Below are positions 46,725 to 54,617 of a DNA stretch of 64,000 nt, piece by piece; the first letter of the stretch is position 1, and each line of letters starts with the position of its first letter. The position numbers and the translations under genes were made by a program. Under the pieces are notes generated by a model. It saw only the letters and a list, made by a program, of their open reading frames with translations. It did no database searches and was not told where the DNA came from. The DNA comes from an uncultured Bacteroidia bacterium (GTDB lineage Bacteria; Bacteroidota; Bacteroidia; Bacteroidales; ML635J-15). The DNA is taken from the NCBI GenBank assembly GCA_902791865.1, contig CADAXK010000002.1:62001-126000 (forward strand). Reading direction: 5' to 3'.

Positions 46725-46758
46725 ACAGCAGTCGGCAAGGTCGGCTGCTGTTTTTTTA
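46725..46758 (+). terminator. Rho-independent terminator of secA
   Basis: Ten-pair stem 46725-46734 / 46742-46751 (one G-U pair), 7-base loop, then seven T that overlap the stop codon of the convergent rnr gene. Confidence 0.88.
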
Positions 46759-48873
46759 TGCTAATTCCATATCTATTTGCTTCTTTTCGAGGTTCACATC
46801 CGAAATGCGTACTTTCACCTCGTCGCCAAGCCTGTAAATCTTGCCAGTTTCTATTCCCTGAAGGCAATATTCCTCGGCAAAGAACTCGTAGTTGTCGTCC
46901 ATAAGAGTGCGCACATGAACAAGGCCTTCGCAAGCCGACTCCTTCAGTTCCACAAAGAATCCGTATTCCTGAACGCCAGAAATAACGCCGTCGAAAACAT
47001 AGCCAATCTTGTCCTGCAGGAATTCCGCCTGCTTGTACTTTATGGAACTGCGCTCCGCCAAAACGGCCTGCTGCTCCTTGAACGAACAATGCTTGCATTT
47101 CAATTCAAGGTCTTCGATATCTGGTGTTTGACTGCGCAAGTAAGCATATAGCAAACGATGAGTCATTACATCAGGATAGCGGCGGATTGGAGAAGTAAAG
47201 TGTGTGTAGAAGTCGAATGCTAAACCGTAATGACCTATGTTCTTGGTAGAATATACAGCCTTAGCCATTGCTCTGACGGCAAGGTTTTCAATTATGTTTT
47301 GCTCGGGCTTGCCCTTCACATCGTTTACCAAGCCGTTCAGCGAATTGGACAACGAAATGCTGTTGGACATATCAATCGAATAGCCGAACTGGCTTATGAA
47401 CGTCGAGAAATTTGACAGTTTGTCGTAGTTCGGTTCTGCGTGAACACGATAAACGAACGGCTTGTGCTTCTTGCCGATAAGTTCAGCAACATTACGGTTT
47501 GCCAGAAGCATAAATTCCTCTATCAAATTGTTTGCTTCCTTCGATTCCTTGAAATATACGCTTACGGGACGTGCATCTTCGTCAAGCACAAACTTAACCT
47601 CCTTATGTTCGAAGTTGAATGCACCCTTCTGGAAACGAGCCGAACGCAATATTTTTGCCAACTCGTTCAGTTTCAATATTTCCTCGGCGAAATCACCCTT
47701 GCCGGTCTCAATGATTTCCTGAGCCTCCTCGTATGCAAAACGCCTATCGGACGAAATTATGGTCTTCATCGGCTTGAAACTGAGAACTTCGGCTTTGTCG
47801 TTCATCTCGAACACCGCTGAAAAACAGAACTTTTCCTCGTTGGGACGAAGCGAACAAAGGAAGTTGCACAAGCGTTCTGGCAACATCGGCACAGTGCGGT
47901 CAACAAGATAAACGGAAGTTGCACGGTTGAATGCCTCGTCGTCAAGCGGAGTATTTTCGCGCATATAGTGGGTGACATCGGCGATATGCACACCTATTCT
48001 ATAATTACCGTTGTCCAATTTTTCAAACGACAACGCATCGTCGAAGTCCTTGGCATCGGCAGGGTCGATTGTAAATGTCGGCGCATTGCGGAAATCCACG
48101 CGCGTCTTAAGGTCGTAGTCTGTAATTTCAAACTTAATGCGGTTTGCCTCGCGCTCAATGTCTTCGGAGAATTTTGCAGGAAGTCCGTATTCGGCAAGAA
48201 TGGCGTGCATCTCGGTGTTGTTGTCGCCAGCTTCGCCAAGCACCTCAATAACCTTTCCCACAGGATTCTGACGACCGTTGGGCCATTCTTCTATCTCGAC
48301 AAGCACTTTCTGGTCTTCCTTGGCGCCCATAAGTCTGTCGGACGGGATGAGAATGTCATACATAACCTTCTGGCTGTCTGGGATCATGAACGAGTAGTGT
48401 CCAGCTGTGCGGATAGTGCCGACAAACTGCGTCCTTGCCCTGCGAATAACCTCCACGACCTCGCCTTCGAGCCTGTTGCTAGACTTACGTGCATATAGGC
48501 TAACCTTCACGGTATCGCCATCGAAGGCCGAATTAAGGTTCTTGAACGAAACAAAAATGTCCTCCGACAATTCCTCGCTAGTGACGAAGGCATTGCCAGT
48601 CTTAGTAATCTCAAGAGTGCCAACGACTTTGCCCGACTTGGCTTTCAGTTTGAACTTTCCGCGCGAAGCCTCCTTGAGCGTTCCCGCCTTTGTTAGTTCG
48701 CACAGAATCTGGTTTATCAATGTCCGCGACGACGGTTCCGTATAGCCCAGCTTTGTGGAAATCTGCTTGTAGTTGAATTCCTTGTTTGGGTTTTCGTAGA
48801 ACACGCCCATTATGCCGCTTGTCAAGGTTTTCTTGTCGCGACCCAAATTATCATCGTTGGTTTTTCGAGGCAT
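46756..48873 (-). CDS. rnr: Ribonuclease R
   Basis: This is a processive 3'-to-5' exoribonuclease of the RNase II/R family that degrades structured RNA. The 705-residue protein has an N-terminal winged-helix region, cold-shock domains (about 80-220) and a catalytic RNB domain. The RNB domain has the metal aspartates in TIDPADAKDFDDALSFE. YAHFTSPIRRYPD-type residues appear as YTHFTSPIRRYPDVMTHR near residue 563. A C-terminal S1 domain (FDGVISGVQEYGFFVELKES) follows. The S1 domain, with the family length, favours RNase R over RNase II. Confidence 0.95.
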   Translation of the reverse strand: MPRKTNDDNLGRDKKTLTSGIMGVFYENPNKEFNYKQISTKLGYTEPSSRTLINQILCELTKAGTLKEASRGKFKLKAKSGKVVGTLEITKTGNAFVTSEELSEDIFVSFKNLNSAFDGDTVKVSLYARKSSNRLEGEVVEVIRRARTQFVGTIRTAGHYSFMIPDSQKVMYDILIPSDRLMGAKEDQKVLVEIEEWPNGRQNPVGKVIEVLGEAGDNNTEMHAILAEYGLPAKFSEDIEREANRIKFEITDYDLKTRVDFRNAPTFTIDPADAKDFDDALSFEKLDNGNYRIGVHIADVTHYMRENTPLDDEAFNRATSVYLVDRTVPMLPERLCNFLCSLRPNEEKFCFSAVFEMNDKAEVLSFKPMKTIISSDRRFAYEEAQEIIETGKGDFAEEILKLNELAKILRSARFQKGAFNFEHKEVKFVLDEDARPVSVYFKESKEANNLIEEFMLLANRNVAELIGKKHKPFVYRVHAEPNYDKLSNFSTFISQFGYSIDMSNSISLSNSLNGLVNDVKGKPEQNIIENLAVRAMAKAVYSTKNIGHYGLAFDFYTHFTSPIRRYPDVMTHRLLYAYLRSQTPDIEDLELKCKHCSFKEQQAVLAERSSIKYKQAEFLQDKIGYVFDGVISGVQEYGFFVELKESACEGLVHVRTLMDDNYEFFAEEYCLQGIETGKIYRLGDEVKVRISDVNLEKKQIDMELA

Positions 48874-48897
48874 AGTTATCGTTTAATTTTTGCAGTG

Positions 48898-48905
48898 CAA
48901 ATTTA
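48898..48905 (-). promoter_or_regulatory. rnr promoter -7 element
   Basis: Reads TAAATTTG on the minus strand, 24 bases before the rnr start. CAAA at 48928-48931 (TTTG on minus) is 22 bases upstream. Confidence 0.5.
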
Positions 48906-49073
48906 CAGTAAAAAACATTGGTGTTTGCAAAAATTCTAAATTTGTTATAAATGATGTATCTTTGTCTCCAATTTTATGGTTATAAAAACCAATGATTACT
49001 TCTTACATGCATAATTTATGTTCAGTCTATTCCAAGGGAATTCCATTCCCGCACCAATAAAAGCCCAACACCT

Positions 49074-50120
49074 ATGACAAACACACCATCCTCGTCCGAA
49101 ATATTCTCGTGGTTGCAGCCTGGAGCATGGAGGGAACCTTGCATTGTCCATGTAACAATGGTCGCACAAGCACGTCAGCCTATTTTTGGTACACTTATGC
49201 ACGACGGAACAAAAGCAGTAGTGGAAAAAACACCGATAGGTTGGGTTCTTGTAAATCAGCAGCGACGTATGCTTGAACTTTGTCCCGAAATAAAAATCCT
49301 TGCCGACAAAGTTATGCCAGACCATCATCACATTGTTATACAGGTTATGCATACGATGTCTCGTAGTATAAAAGAGGTTGTGCGCGGATATATGCAGGGG
49401 TGCAAAGCCGAGGCTCGAAAACTAGGATTTGTCGGCAATCTGTACGATGCACCACCGTATTATCGAGTACTAACGCACAAGGGTCAGCTTAAAGCGATGA
49501 TAGAATATGTGTATGCAAACGCAGAGCGATCTTGGTTGCGTAAGCAAAATCCTGACATTTTCCGAATCCATAGGCAGACTGAAGTTTGCGATTTGCTGTT
49601 TACCTCGTTGGGCAATCATTTTCTGCTGGATTGGCCAAATCGGCAATTGGTTGAAATGTCGCGTTCCGCCACAGATGAGCAGATAGAACAACTATTGCAA
49701 TACACATTGACACAAGCAGGCAATGGTGCAGTAACATATACAGCAGCTATTAGCAAAGGTGAGCAGTTGATTGCGCGTACAATTCGAGAACAAGGTTTTC
49801 CTTTGGTTGTTCTTCTAAACAATGGCTTTCCAGAAAACGGTTCTAAGCAAGAACGGTTTTACAAGCCTGGCGGCGTTTATTTTGAGGCATGCGCAAAAGG
49901 ACAGTTATTGCTTTTGGAACCATTTGAACAAACATTCTTGGATGCTTCTATTCGTCAGGCTACAGAACAAGTGCTTTACAGCAAGGCAGAGGCAAAGCAT
50001 TATAGTTATACTGGAATATCAGTTGAATCACAGCGGTATCGTTTTGTTGCTCTTAATGAAATAGGCCGGCGTATTGTGGAAAGGTTGAGTTTGGTAAGGC
50101 GCGGATGGAATCCGCTGTAA
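49074..50120 (+). CDS. RAYT-like Y1 HUH transposase with C-terminal extension
   Basis: This 348-residue protein has an N-terminal Y1 transposase domain of the REP-associated (RAYT, IS200-like) type. MPDHHHIVIQ holds the HUH pair as H84 and H86. The catalytic tyrosine is probably Y145 in IEYVYANAERSW, the position of YIHxNP in relatives. The region after about residue 165 (some 180 residues) is longer than in typical RAYTs and has no clear match; it ends in arginine-rich ERLSLVRRGW. RAYTs act on REP-type hairpins and are usually single-copy domesticated genes rather than mobile elements. It is followed by small RNA copy B, and palindromic repeats are dispersed in the window. The ATG at 49074 is the first good start. 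Confidence 0.78.
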   Translation: MTNTPSSSEIFSWLQPGAWREPCIVHVTMVAQARQPIFGTLMHDGTKAVVEKTPIGWVLVNQQRRMLELCPEIKILADKVMPDHHHIVIQVMHTMSRSIKEVVRGYMQGCKAEARKLGFVGNLYDAPPYYRVLTHKGQLKAMIEYVYANAERSWLRKQNPDIFRIHRQTEVCDLLFTSLGNHFLLDWPNRQLVEMSRSATDEQIEQLLQYTLTQAGNGAVTYTAAISKGEQLIARTIREQGFPLVVLLNNGFPENGSKQERFYKPGGVYFEACAKGQLLLLEPFEQTFLDASIRQATEQVLYSKAEAKHYSYTGISVESQRYRFVALNEIGRRIVERLSLVRRGWNPL

Positions 50121-50181
50121 GGGACGGAACATTTGGACTATTGCGCCAAAGCATCCCAAAATATTACCTCTAAAAATAAAT

Positions 50182-50212
50182 TTTGCTATTCCATTTCCTT
50201 TTTCTATTTTTG
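50182..50212 (+). promoter_or_regulatory. Promoter of small-RNA gene copy B
   Basis: TTTG (50182-50185) and TATTTTTG (50205-50212) are separated by exactly 19 bases, as in copy A. Confidence 0.85.
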
Positions 50213-50218
50213 CCATTG

Positions 50219-50358
50219 GTTTGGCGATGAACCAAGCCGTACATATTGATTAACGAAGCGTTATGCTCGTCTTGTTGACGGAAATGTGAGAAGTTTCTAT
50301 CAGAGACAAGAGGGATTTGAATTTTCAGCAGTCGAACAACATTCGGCTGCTCCTTTTT
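50219..50358 (+). ncRNA. Candidate structured small RNA, copy B
   Basis: An RNA of about 140 bases is predicted. The 5' hairpin is TTGGTT-N8-AACCAA, where copy A has TTGG-TTCG-CCAA. The 38-base core at 50239-50276 is identical to copy A. The third hairpin pairs CUUGUU (50271-50276) with GACAAG (50305-50310) and GGAAA (50280-50284) with UUUCU (50294-50298), again exposing UGAGAA in the loop. Compared with copy A the stems carry compensating or wobble-compatible changes. It ends at the terminator at 50327-50358, and no downstream gene is on the same strand, so it is a stand-alone RNA. Confidence 0.78.
50327..50358 (+). terminator. Terminator of small RNA copy B
   Basis: Ten-pair stem AGCAGTCGAA (50327-50336) / TTCGGCTGCT (50342-50351) with one G-U pair, loop CAACA, then CC and five T. 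Confidence 0.88.
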
Positions 50359-50464
50359 ACAGCAACATCGTCATATATATCGGCAAATAGGTTACAAGTT
50401 CGCTATCCTGCACCCCATCATCACGCACCTATTTTAGCAAATTATTTTTGAAAAAATTATCATA

Positions 50465-50496
50465 AAAAATATAGGGGCAGATTTTAACCGCCCCTA
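50465..50496 (-). terminator. Terminator of ruvB
   Basis: TAGGGGC (50472-50478) pairs with GCCCCTA (50490-50496). On the minus strand the hairpin is followed by TATTTTTTATG. Confidence 0.8.
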
Positions 50497-50506
50497 ATTT
50501 TTATAA

Positions 50507-51529
50507 TTAAAACAATGTATTCTGCGTTCCTGGCATAAACTTGTTCAAGTGCCTGTAGGCCTTTTCGGTGGCTTCGCGTCCGCGTGGGGTGCGCTTTATG
50601 AAGCCTTCCATTATCAAGAACGGCTCATAAACTTCCTCCAAGGTGCCTTCGTCCTCGCCTACGGCAGTTGCAATAGTCTTCAGACCGACTGGACCACCGC
50701 CAAACTTCTCGATGATTGTAAGCAGAATCTTGTTGTCCTGCTCATCAAGTCCGTACTGGTCAATGTTGAGAGCCGACAGCGAATGCTTTGCAATGGCAAG
50801 GTCGATGCTTCCGTTGCCAATCACCTGCGCAAAGTCGCGGACACGACGCAGCAAGGCGTTTGCAATACGTGGCGTACCACGGCTACGACGCGAAATCTCA
50901 AATGTTGCATCTTCCGTAATCTGCACGTTAAGCAATGAAGCAGAACGCTTTACAATCTTGCACAAAACATCGGCGGTATAGTACTGCAAGTGGCAGTTGA
51001 TGCCGAAACGCGCACGCAGAGGACTTGTCAGCAAGCCCGAACGGGTTGTCGCACCGATAAGTGTAAACGGTTCAAGCGGAATCTGTACCGAACGTGCCGC
51101 AGGACCTTTGTCGATAAGTATGTCGATGCGGAAATCCTCCATTGCCGAGTACAAGTATTCCTCGACAAGCGGATTCAAGCGATGAATTTCATCGATGAAA
51201 AGCACATCGTTCTTTTCCAAACTTGTAAGAAGTCCGGCAAGGTCACCAGGTTTGTCGAGCACTGGTCCCGATGTGGTCTTGAAACCGACGCCAAGTTCGT
51301 TTGCAATGATATTTGCAAGCGTAGTTTTGCCAAGCCCCGGAGGTCCGTGCAGCAAAACGTGGTCGAGAGCCTCCTCGCGCATCTTGGCGGCCTTCACAAA
51401 GACCTGAAGGTTCTCAACAATATTTGATTGCCCGTTGAAGTCGCTAAATTCGAGCGGTCGCAGAGCCTTTTCAAACTCTTTTTCCGCAGGAGTCAAGGTT
51501 TCCTCTTCGGGACGTACATAATTATTCAT
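50507..51529 (-). CDS. ruvB: Holliday junction branch-migration helicase RuvB
   Basis: This AAA+ motor drives branch migration with RuvA. The 340-residue protein shows Walker [14 protein letters not shown], Walker [11 protein letters not shown], sensor 1 [22 protein letters not shown] with the arginine finger, and the winged-helix C-terminus ending [18 protein letters not shown]. ruvA and ruvC are not adjacent, which is common in Bacteroidota. A -7 box TAACTTTG is read on the minus strand at 51553-51546, upstream of the start. Confidence 0.96.
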   Translation of the reverse strand: MNNYVRPEEETLTPAEKEFEKALRPLEFSDFNGQSNIVENLQVFVKAAKMREEALDHVLLHGPPGLGKTTLANIIANELGVGFKTTSGPVLDKPGDLAGLLTSLEKNDVLFIDEIHRLNPLVEEYLYSAMEDFRIDILIDKGPAARSVQIPLEPFTLIGATTRSGLLTSPLRARFGINCHLQYYTADVLCKIVKRSASLLNVQITEDATFEISRRSRGTPRIANALLRRVRDFAQVIGNGSIDLAIAKHSLSALNIDQYGLDEQDNKILLTIIEKFGGGPVGLKTIATAVGEDEGTLEEVYEPFLIMEGFIKRTPRGREATEKAYRHLNKFMPGTQNTLF

Positions 51530-51545
51530 AGTGAATATTTTTTTG

Positions 51546-51553
51546 CAAAGTTA
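51546..51553 (-). promoter_or_regulatory. ruvB promoter -7 element
   Basis: Reads TAACTTTG on the minus strand, 16 bases before the ruvB start. No -33 element is clear. Confidence 0.45.
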
Positions 51554-51606
51554 AGCAAAAAAACAATTGGACTTCGGCATGTGGATATGCCTTTAATAGA
51601 ATTTTA

Positions 51607-51885
51607 TCAACATTGTTTTTCCCTTTTCCCAAAGACGTATTTCCATGTGCATTCGTCGGGAACGGGATCGTAGCCGCTGCCGCCCCAAGGATTGCAACTG
51701 AGTATTCGTCTGGCGGTTAAGAAGAAGCCTTTCAATAGACCGTGCTTTCGGAATGCATCTAGTCCGTATGCCGAGCATGTTGGCGTGTAACGACACGAAT
51801 TGGGCAGGAGGGGAGATATGAGTTTCCTGTAGATCTGAATCAGCAAAATGAATGGGAATGTCAATATTTTTCTAATTATTGGCAT
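51607..51885 (-). CDS. yidD: YidD, membrane protein insertion efficiency factor
   Basis: This 92-residue membrane-associated protein assists YidC-dependent membrane protein insertion. The signature is [34 protein letters not shown], followed by [18 protein letters not shown], an almost canonical YidD. The ATG at 51885 is chosen because it matches the family N-terminus and overlaps the upstream stop by one base (TAATG). Its usual neighbours rnpA and yidC are absent; here it is coupled to an HTH protein gene. Confidence 0.93.
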   Translation of the reverse strand: MPIIRKILTFPFILLIQIYRKLISPLLPNSCRYTPTCSAYGLDAFRKHGLLKGFFLTARRILSCNPWGGSGYDPVPDECTWKYVFGKREKQC

Positions 51886-52967
51886 TATGCGGATTTTTCT
51901 ATGTTTCTTTTGCCAGCAATGGCTTCCTTGAGCGGTTCGAATTGACGGCGCGTATTGGCGCAGAGGTTGATGTTTGCTTCGCAAAGCCGTCTCGCGTCTT
52001 CGGAATGCTTCTTGAACCACATTGTAATGGATGCAGATGAAACTCCAAGAGTTTCGGCAATGTTAACAGCGGTCAGTTTTTGTCCACTTTCGACGGTTGC
52101 GTTGTAGGCATCTTCGAGGCGTTCAAGGTATGCGATGATTTTTGAATGCCGTTTTTCAAGTACGCTTTCCTGTTTTGCAACTGTTGTTTCGCTTGGCGCA
52201 TCGTGCTTTACCAAAATGTCGGTATCATCAATTTCAATCTGCGAGTTGTCATATACTTCGGCCTTAAAGCTTGCTGCACGGTCGATCGCATTGAGCAATG
52301 GTTCCATATTGTCGCCTGCATATTCGCTTACAACCGCTTCTGCATCTTTGGTTAGCGAAAAATCCTTTCCGTACCGTTTTCCTAGAGCGACAAGCTTTTC
52401 CTTGACAATCTTCATTGTCTTGTCGGCTGGAATTTCCATTTCTCGTTTCATTGCGGAAATTGTTCTGTCCTTGTGCTTGATGTATTCGATTAGCATCTGC
52501 ATCTTGGATTCGCTTTGCTTTAATATGTCCATCAGCGATTTTGTGACCGAATAGCAAAGTGCGGCTATTATTTCCTTGTCCTGCACCGACATTTTTGTCT
52601 CGTAGCCACCGCTTACCATGATGTTGAGACTTCCGAGAGTCGGCCTGACTGTTACAAAATACAGGTCGTCAAGGTTGTCGATAGGGGACTGGTGCCTAAT
52701 GCAAAGTGTCAGGTTCTGGTCTTCGAAGAGAATGCTGTCGCGGTTTTCCGTAGTTTCCCACGATGTGCGTTTGTTTTTTGTCTGCTTGCGCTTTTCAATG
52801 TCGTTGGTAGAGATTATTCCATCGTCGTGCGTAAGAAGGTTCTCATCGAGCCACGATTTCTTTATTCCGTTGTTTGTCTGGTGAACGCACGAAACAGTAT
52901 GCACCGACAATGTCTTCGCTAGAAGTAGCATTATCTCGTTGCTGTAGCTTGTGCGTTTTAAGTTCAT
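51885..52967 (-). CDS. Unrecognised protein with C-terminal helix-turn-helix
   Basis: The protein has 360 residues from the ATG at 52967 ([16 protein letters not shown]). The N-terminal half contains a possible sensor-like region with [19 protein letters not shown] and [14 protein letters not shown]. The middle (about 140-240) is helical and charged. Near residue 315, [24 protein letters not shown] is a clear helix-turn-helix. It is divergent from the FtsA/PilM-like gene across an AT-rich region full of TTAAG palindromes and is coupled to yidD. A transcription factor is inferred; no family is recognised. Confidence 0.68.
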   Translation of the reverse strand: MNLKRTSYSNEIMLLLAKTLSVHTVSCVHQTNNGIKKSWLDENLLTHDDGIISTNDIEKRKQTKNKRTSWETTENRDSILFEDQNLTLCIRHQSPIDNLDDLYFVTVRPTLGSLNIMVSGGYETKMSVQDKEIIAALCYSVTKSLMDILKQSESKMQMLIEYIKHKDRTISAMKREMEIPADKTMKIVKEKLVALGKRYGKDFSLTKDAEAVVSEYAGDNMEPLLNAIDRAASFKAEVYDNSQIEIDDTDILVKHDAPSETTVAKQESVLEKRHSKIIAYLERLEDAYNATVESGQKLTAVNIAETLGVSSASITMWFKKHSEDARRLCEANINLCANTRRQFEPLKEAIAGKRNIEKSA

Positions 52968-53207
52968 TTGAATTTTAAGTTTTTTAAGCGGTCGCAAATT
53001 TAATAAATTTAAATTTAATTAAACAAGACGAATTAAAAATATTTAAGCGAGAATTTGCTTAAACTTAATTAAGTATTGTTTAAATTGTTGAATTATAATT
53101 TGTTGTGAGTGTATTTTTGCATCGTTTTAAATCATTTATGTATGGCGGTTAAATGATATAGGAAAGAAAGATTAAGTAATTTAAGTTAAAATTTAAAAAT
53201 ATAAGGT
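52968..53207. promoter_or_regulatory. AT-rich divergent control region with TTAAG palindromes
   Basis: Contains TTTAAGC (53042-53048) / GCTTAAA (53057-53063) with an 8-base spacer. The perfect palindromes TTTAATTAAA (53014-53023) and CTTAATTAAG (53064-53073) are present. Extra TTTAAG or ATTAAG sites are near 52983, 53171 and 53181. The -7 box TATTTTTG at 53112-53119 serves the rightward gene, with TTG at 53088-53090 giving 21-base spacing. Confidence 0.55.
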
Positions 53208-54419
53208 ATGAAAAACGAAGCTTTTGTATGGGTATCGGAGAATAAGGTAGAGTTCTTTACAGAAAATGAAAAATCTTTGAGAATGGATTTTTGCAGTGAC
53301 GACTATAGTAATTTCAACGAATATGTATCTGCTGTGATTAGCAGTTTTGCAAAGGGTAGCAGCAATAGAATCTCGGTGGCAAAGTTGGTTTTGCCGAGTT
53401 CGTATTACCATTTTGGCGAGCAGGTGATGCCTGGTGTGCGTTCAAAGAAGGATGAGAAGTACAAGATTCGCAATTTCTCGACACCGATTTCAATGATAGG
53501 AGATACCGATGCTACAAACTATTTCGATGTTCATACCGACTACGAGTGCGAGGGCAAGTCGTGCAAGAAATTGGAGGATATTCCGCTTTTGTGCAAGTAT
53601 CTGAAACGCAAAACTTTCCTATATTGGGATTCACGTCGCTTGTCAGCACTTGTTTCTAACCTTTCAAAGTTCGGAATCGAAGTTTCTTCGGTTGTGCCAG
53701 ACATTTGTTTGTACAATGGCACTGCAAAAGATTATCGTGGATATAATGCTGTAGTTTCTGTATTTGACAGATTTTCAGACATTAGCATCTTTTCTGGAGG
53801 TAATGTGAAGCGAACGATAAGGTTTCAGTTTGGGCTTAATGATGTCGTTCGCAGGTTGAGTGATGCGTTTGGTCTTTCGTATCGCAACTGTAGGAAGCTC
53901 ATGGAGTTGTATGGTTTTGTAACCGTTCCGCAGCAGTATGTGCATTACGAAATTTCAGTGCCTGTGTTCGATGATGTGAAGAAGAATGTAAAACTGACCG
54001 ATTTGTCGTATGAAATCAGGGAAATGCTTAGACATGAGTTTTCCATGCTTTACGATGAAATCAGGGATTGTGGGGTAAATGAAGTGGTATTCAGAGGTTT
54101 GCCGGTAGTTGGTGCCAATGTTTTATTCCAAATGATGACAAACTTCGAGTGCAATTGCTTCGATTCGGTTTCATACGAAAAACTTGCTTTGCTTTTCGAT
54201 GTGATGGATGCCAATTCGTATTCGGAAACTATTGTCGCTGAGCCTGTTGCTGAAGTAAAAGCGGAGCCTGCAAACGAAGTTTCGATAGATGAGCCAGCAA
54301 AGTCTGCACGGTCAACAGCGCGCGACATTGCCAAAACCATGAAGCCTGCATGGTTCGACAGTCTCATGTACAAGATAAACCAGTCGAAGGAAAAAATAAA
54401 TGCGCTGATGGTGGAATAG
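53208..54419 (+). CDS. Divergent FtsA/PilM-like actin-fold protein
   Basis: This 403-residue protein has no close named family, but the order of secondary structure and motifs follows FtsA/PilM. LPSSYYHFG is in subdomain 1A/1C. KTFLYWDSRRLSALVSNLSKFGIEV resembles the segment preceding the phosphate-2 loop. VVSVFDRFSDISIFSGGNVKRTIRFQFGLNDVVRRL (from residue 182) aligns with the phosphate-2 strand and hairpin, and SYRNCRKLMELYGFV with the AExLKxxYG helix. EVVFRGLPVVGANVLF aligns with the adenosine motif GGxxxLxG. The expected DxGxxxT reads FDRFSDIS and the GG is lost, so nucleotide binding is doubtful. The C-terminus WFDSLMYKINQSKEKINAL could be an amphipathic membrane anchor. Confidence 0.55.
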   Translation: MKNEAFVWVSENKVEFFTENEKSLRMDFCSDDYSNFNEYVSAVISSFAKGSSNRISVAKLVLPSSYYHFGEQVMPGVRSKKDEKYKIRNFSTPISMIGDTDATNYFDVHTDYECEGKSCKKLEDIPLLCKYLKRKTFLYWDSRRLSALVSNLSKFGIEVSSVVPDICLYNGTAKDYRGYNAVVSVFDRFSDISIFSGGNVKRTIRFQFGLNDVVRRLSDAFGLSYRNCRKLMELYGFVTVPQQYVHYEISVPVFDDVKKNVKLTDLSYEIREMLRHEFSMLYDEIRDCGVNEVVFRGLPVVGANVLFQMMTNFECNCFDSVSYEKLALLFDVMDANSYSETIVAEPVAEVKAEPANEVSIDEPAKSARSTARDIAKTMKPAWFDSLMYKINQSKEKINALMVE

Positions 54420-54467
54420 GGCTTTGGTGCTCAATGTAAGAAAAGTATTAATGGGGATATATCATGC

Positions 54468-54496
54468 AAAAGGGACAGATTAATCTGCCCCTTTTT
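54468..54496 (+). terminator. Terminator after the FtsA/PilM-like gene
   Basis: AAAAGGG-A-CAGA / TCTG-C-CCCTTTT with a TTAA loop, followed by T. One A:C mismatch. Confidence 0.82.
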
Positions 54497-54515
54497 AGTA
54501 GTCTGTTTGTCTCAG

Positions 54516-54536
54516 ATTCTGAAACAAGTTCAGAAT
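54516..54536. repeat. TGAAC-TTGTTTCA palindromic repeat, copy 3
   Basis: ATTCTGAA (54516-54523) and TTCAGAAT (54529-54536). On the minus strand the loop is CTTGT, as in copy 1, and the flank ATC precedes it in the same way. Confidence 0.7.
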
Positions 54537-54576
54537 GATAATTGAGGATGGGTTGAAGTCAAAAGGTTTATACTTT

Positions 54577-54615
54577 CAGGCAGTTAGCCTGTTAGACTTT
54601 TAGCCTGCTAGCCTT
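54577..54615. repeat. TTAGCCTGTTAGACTTTTAGCC text repeat
   Basis: GTTAGCCTGTTAGACTTTTA and a following GCCTGCTAGCC make a degenerate tandem repeat of about 8-11 bases at the end of the response-regulator gene. Related text (TTTTAGACTTTTAGCC) is near 35815, and GACTGTTAGACT clusters at 36059-36090. Confidence 0.6.
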
Positions 54616-54617
54616 TG

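Noticed and set aside
41218..50358. Composite transposon bounded by the two small-RNA copies
   Set aside because: The copies are in direct orientation and enclose essential genes (secA, rnr). They differ outside the core and show no target duplications.
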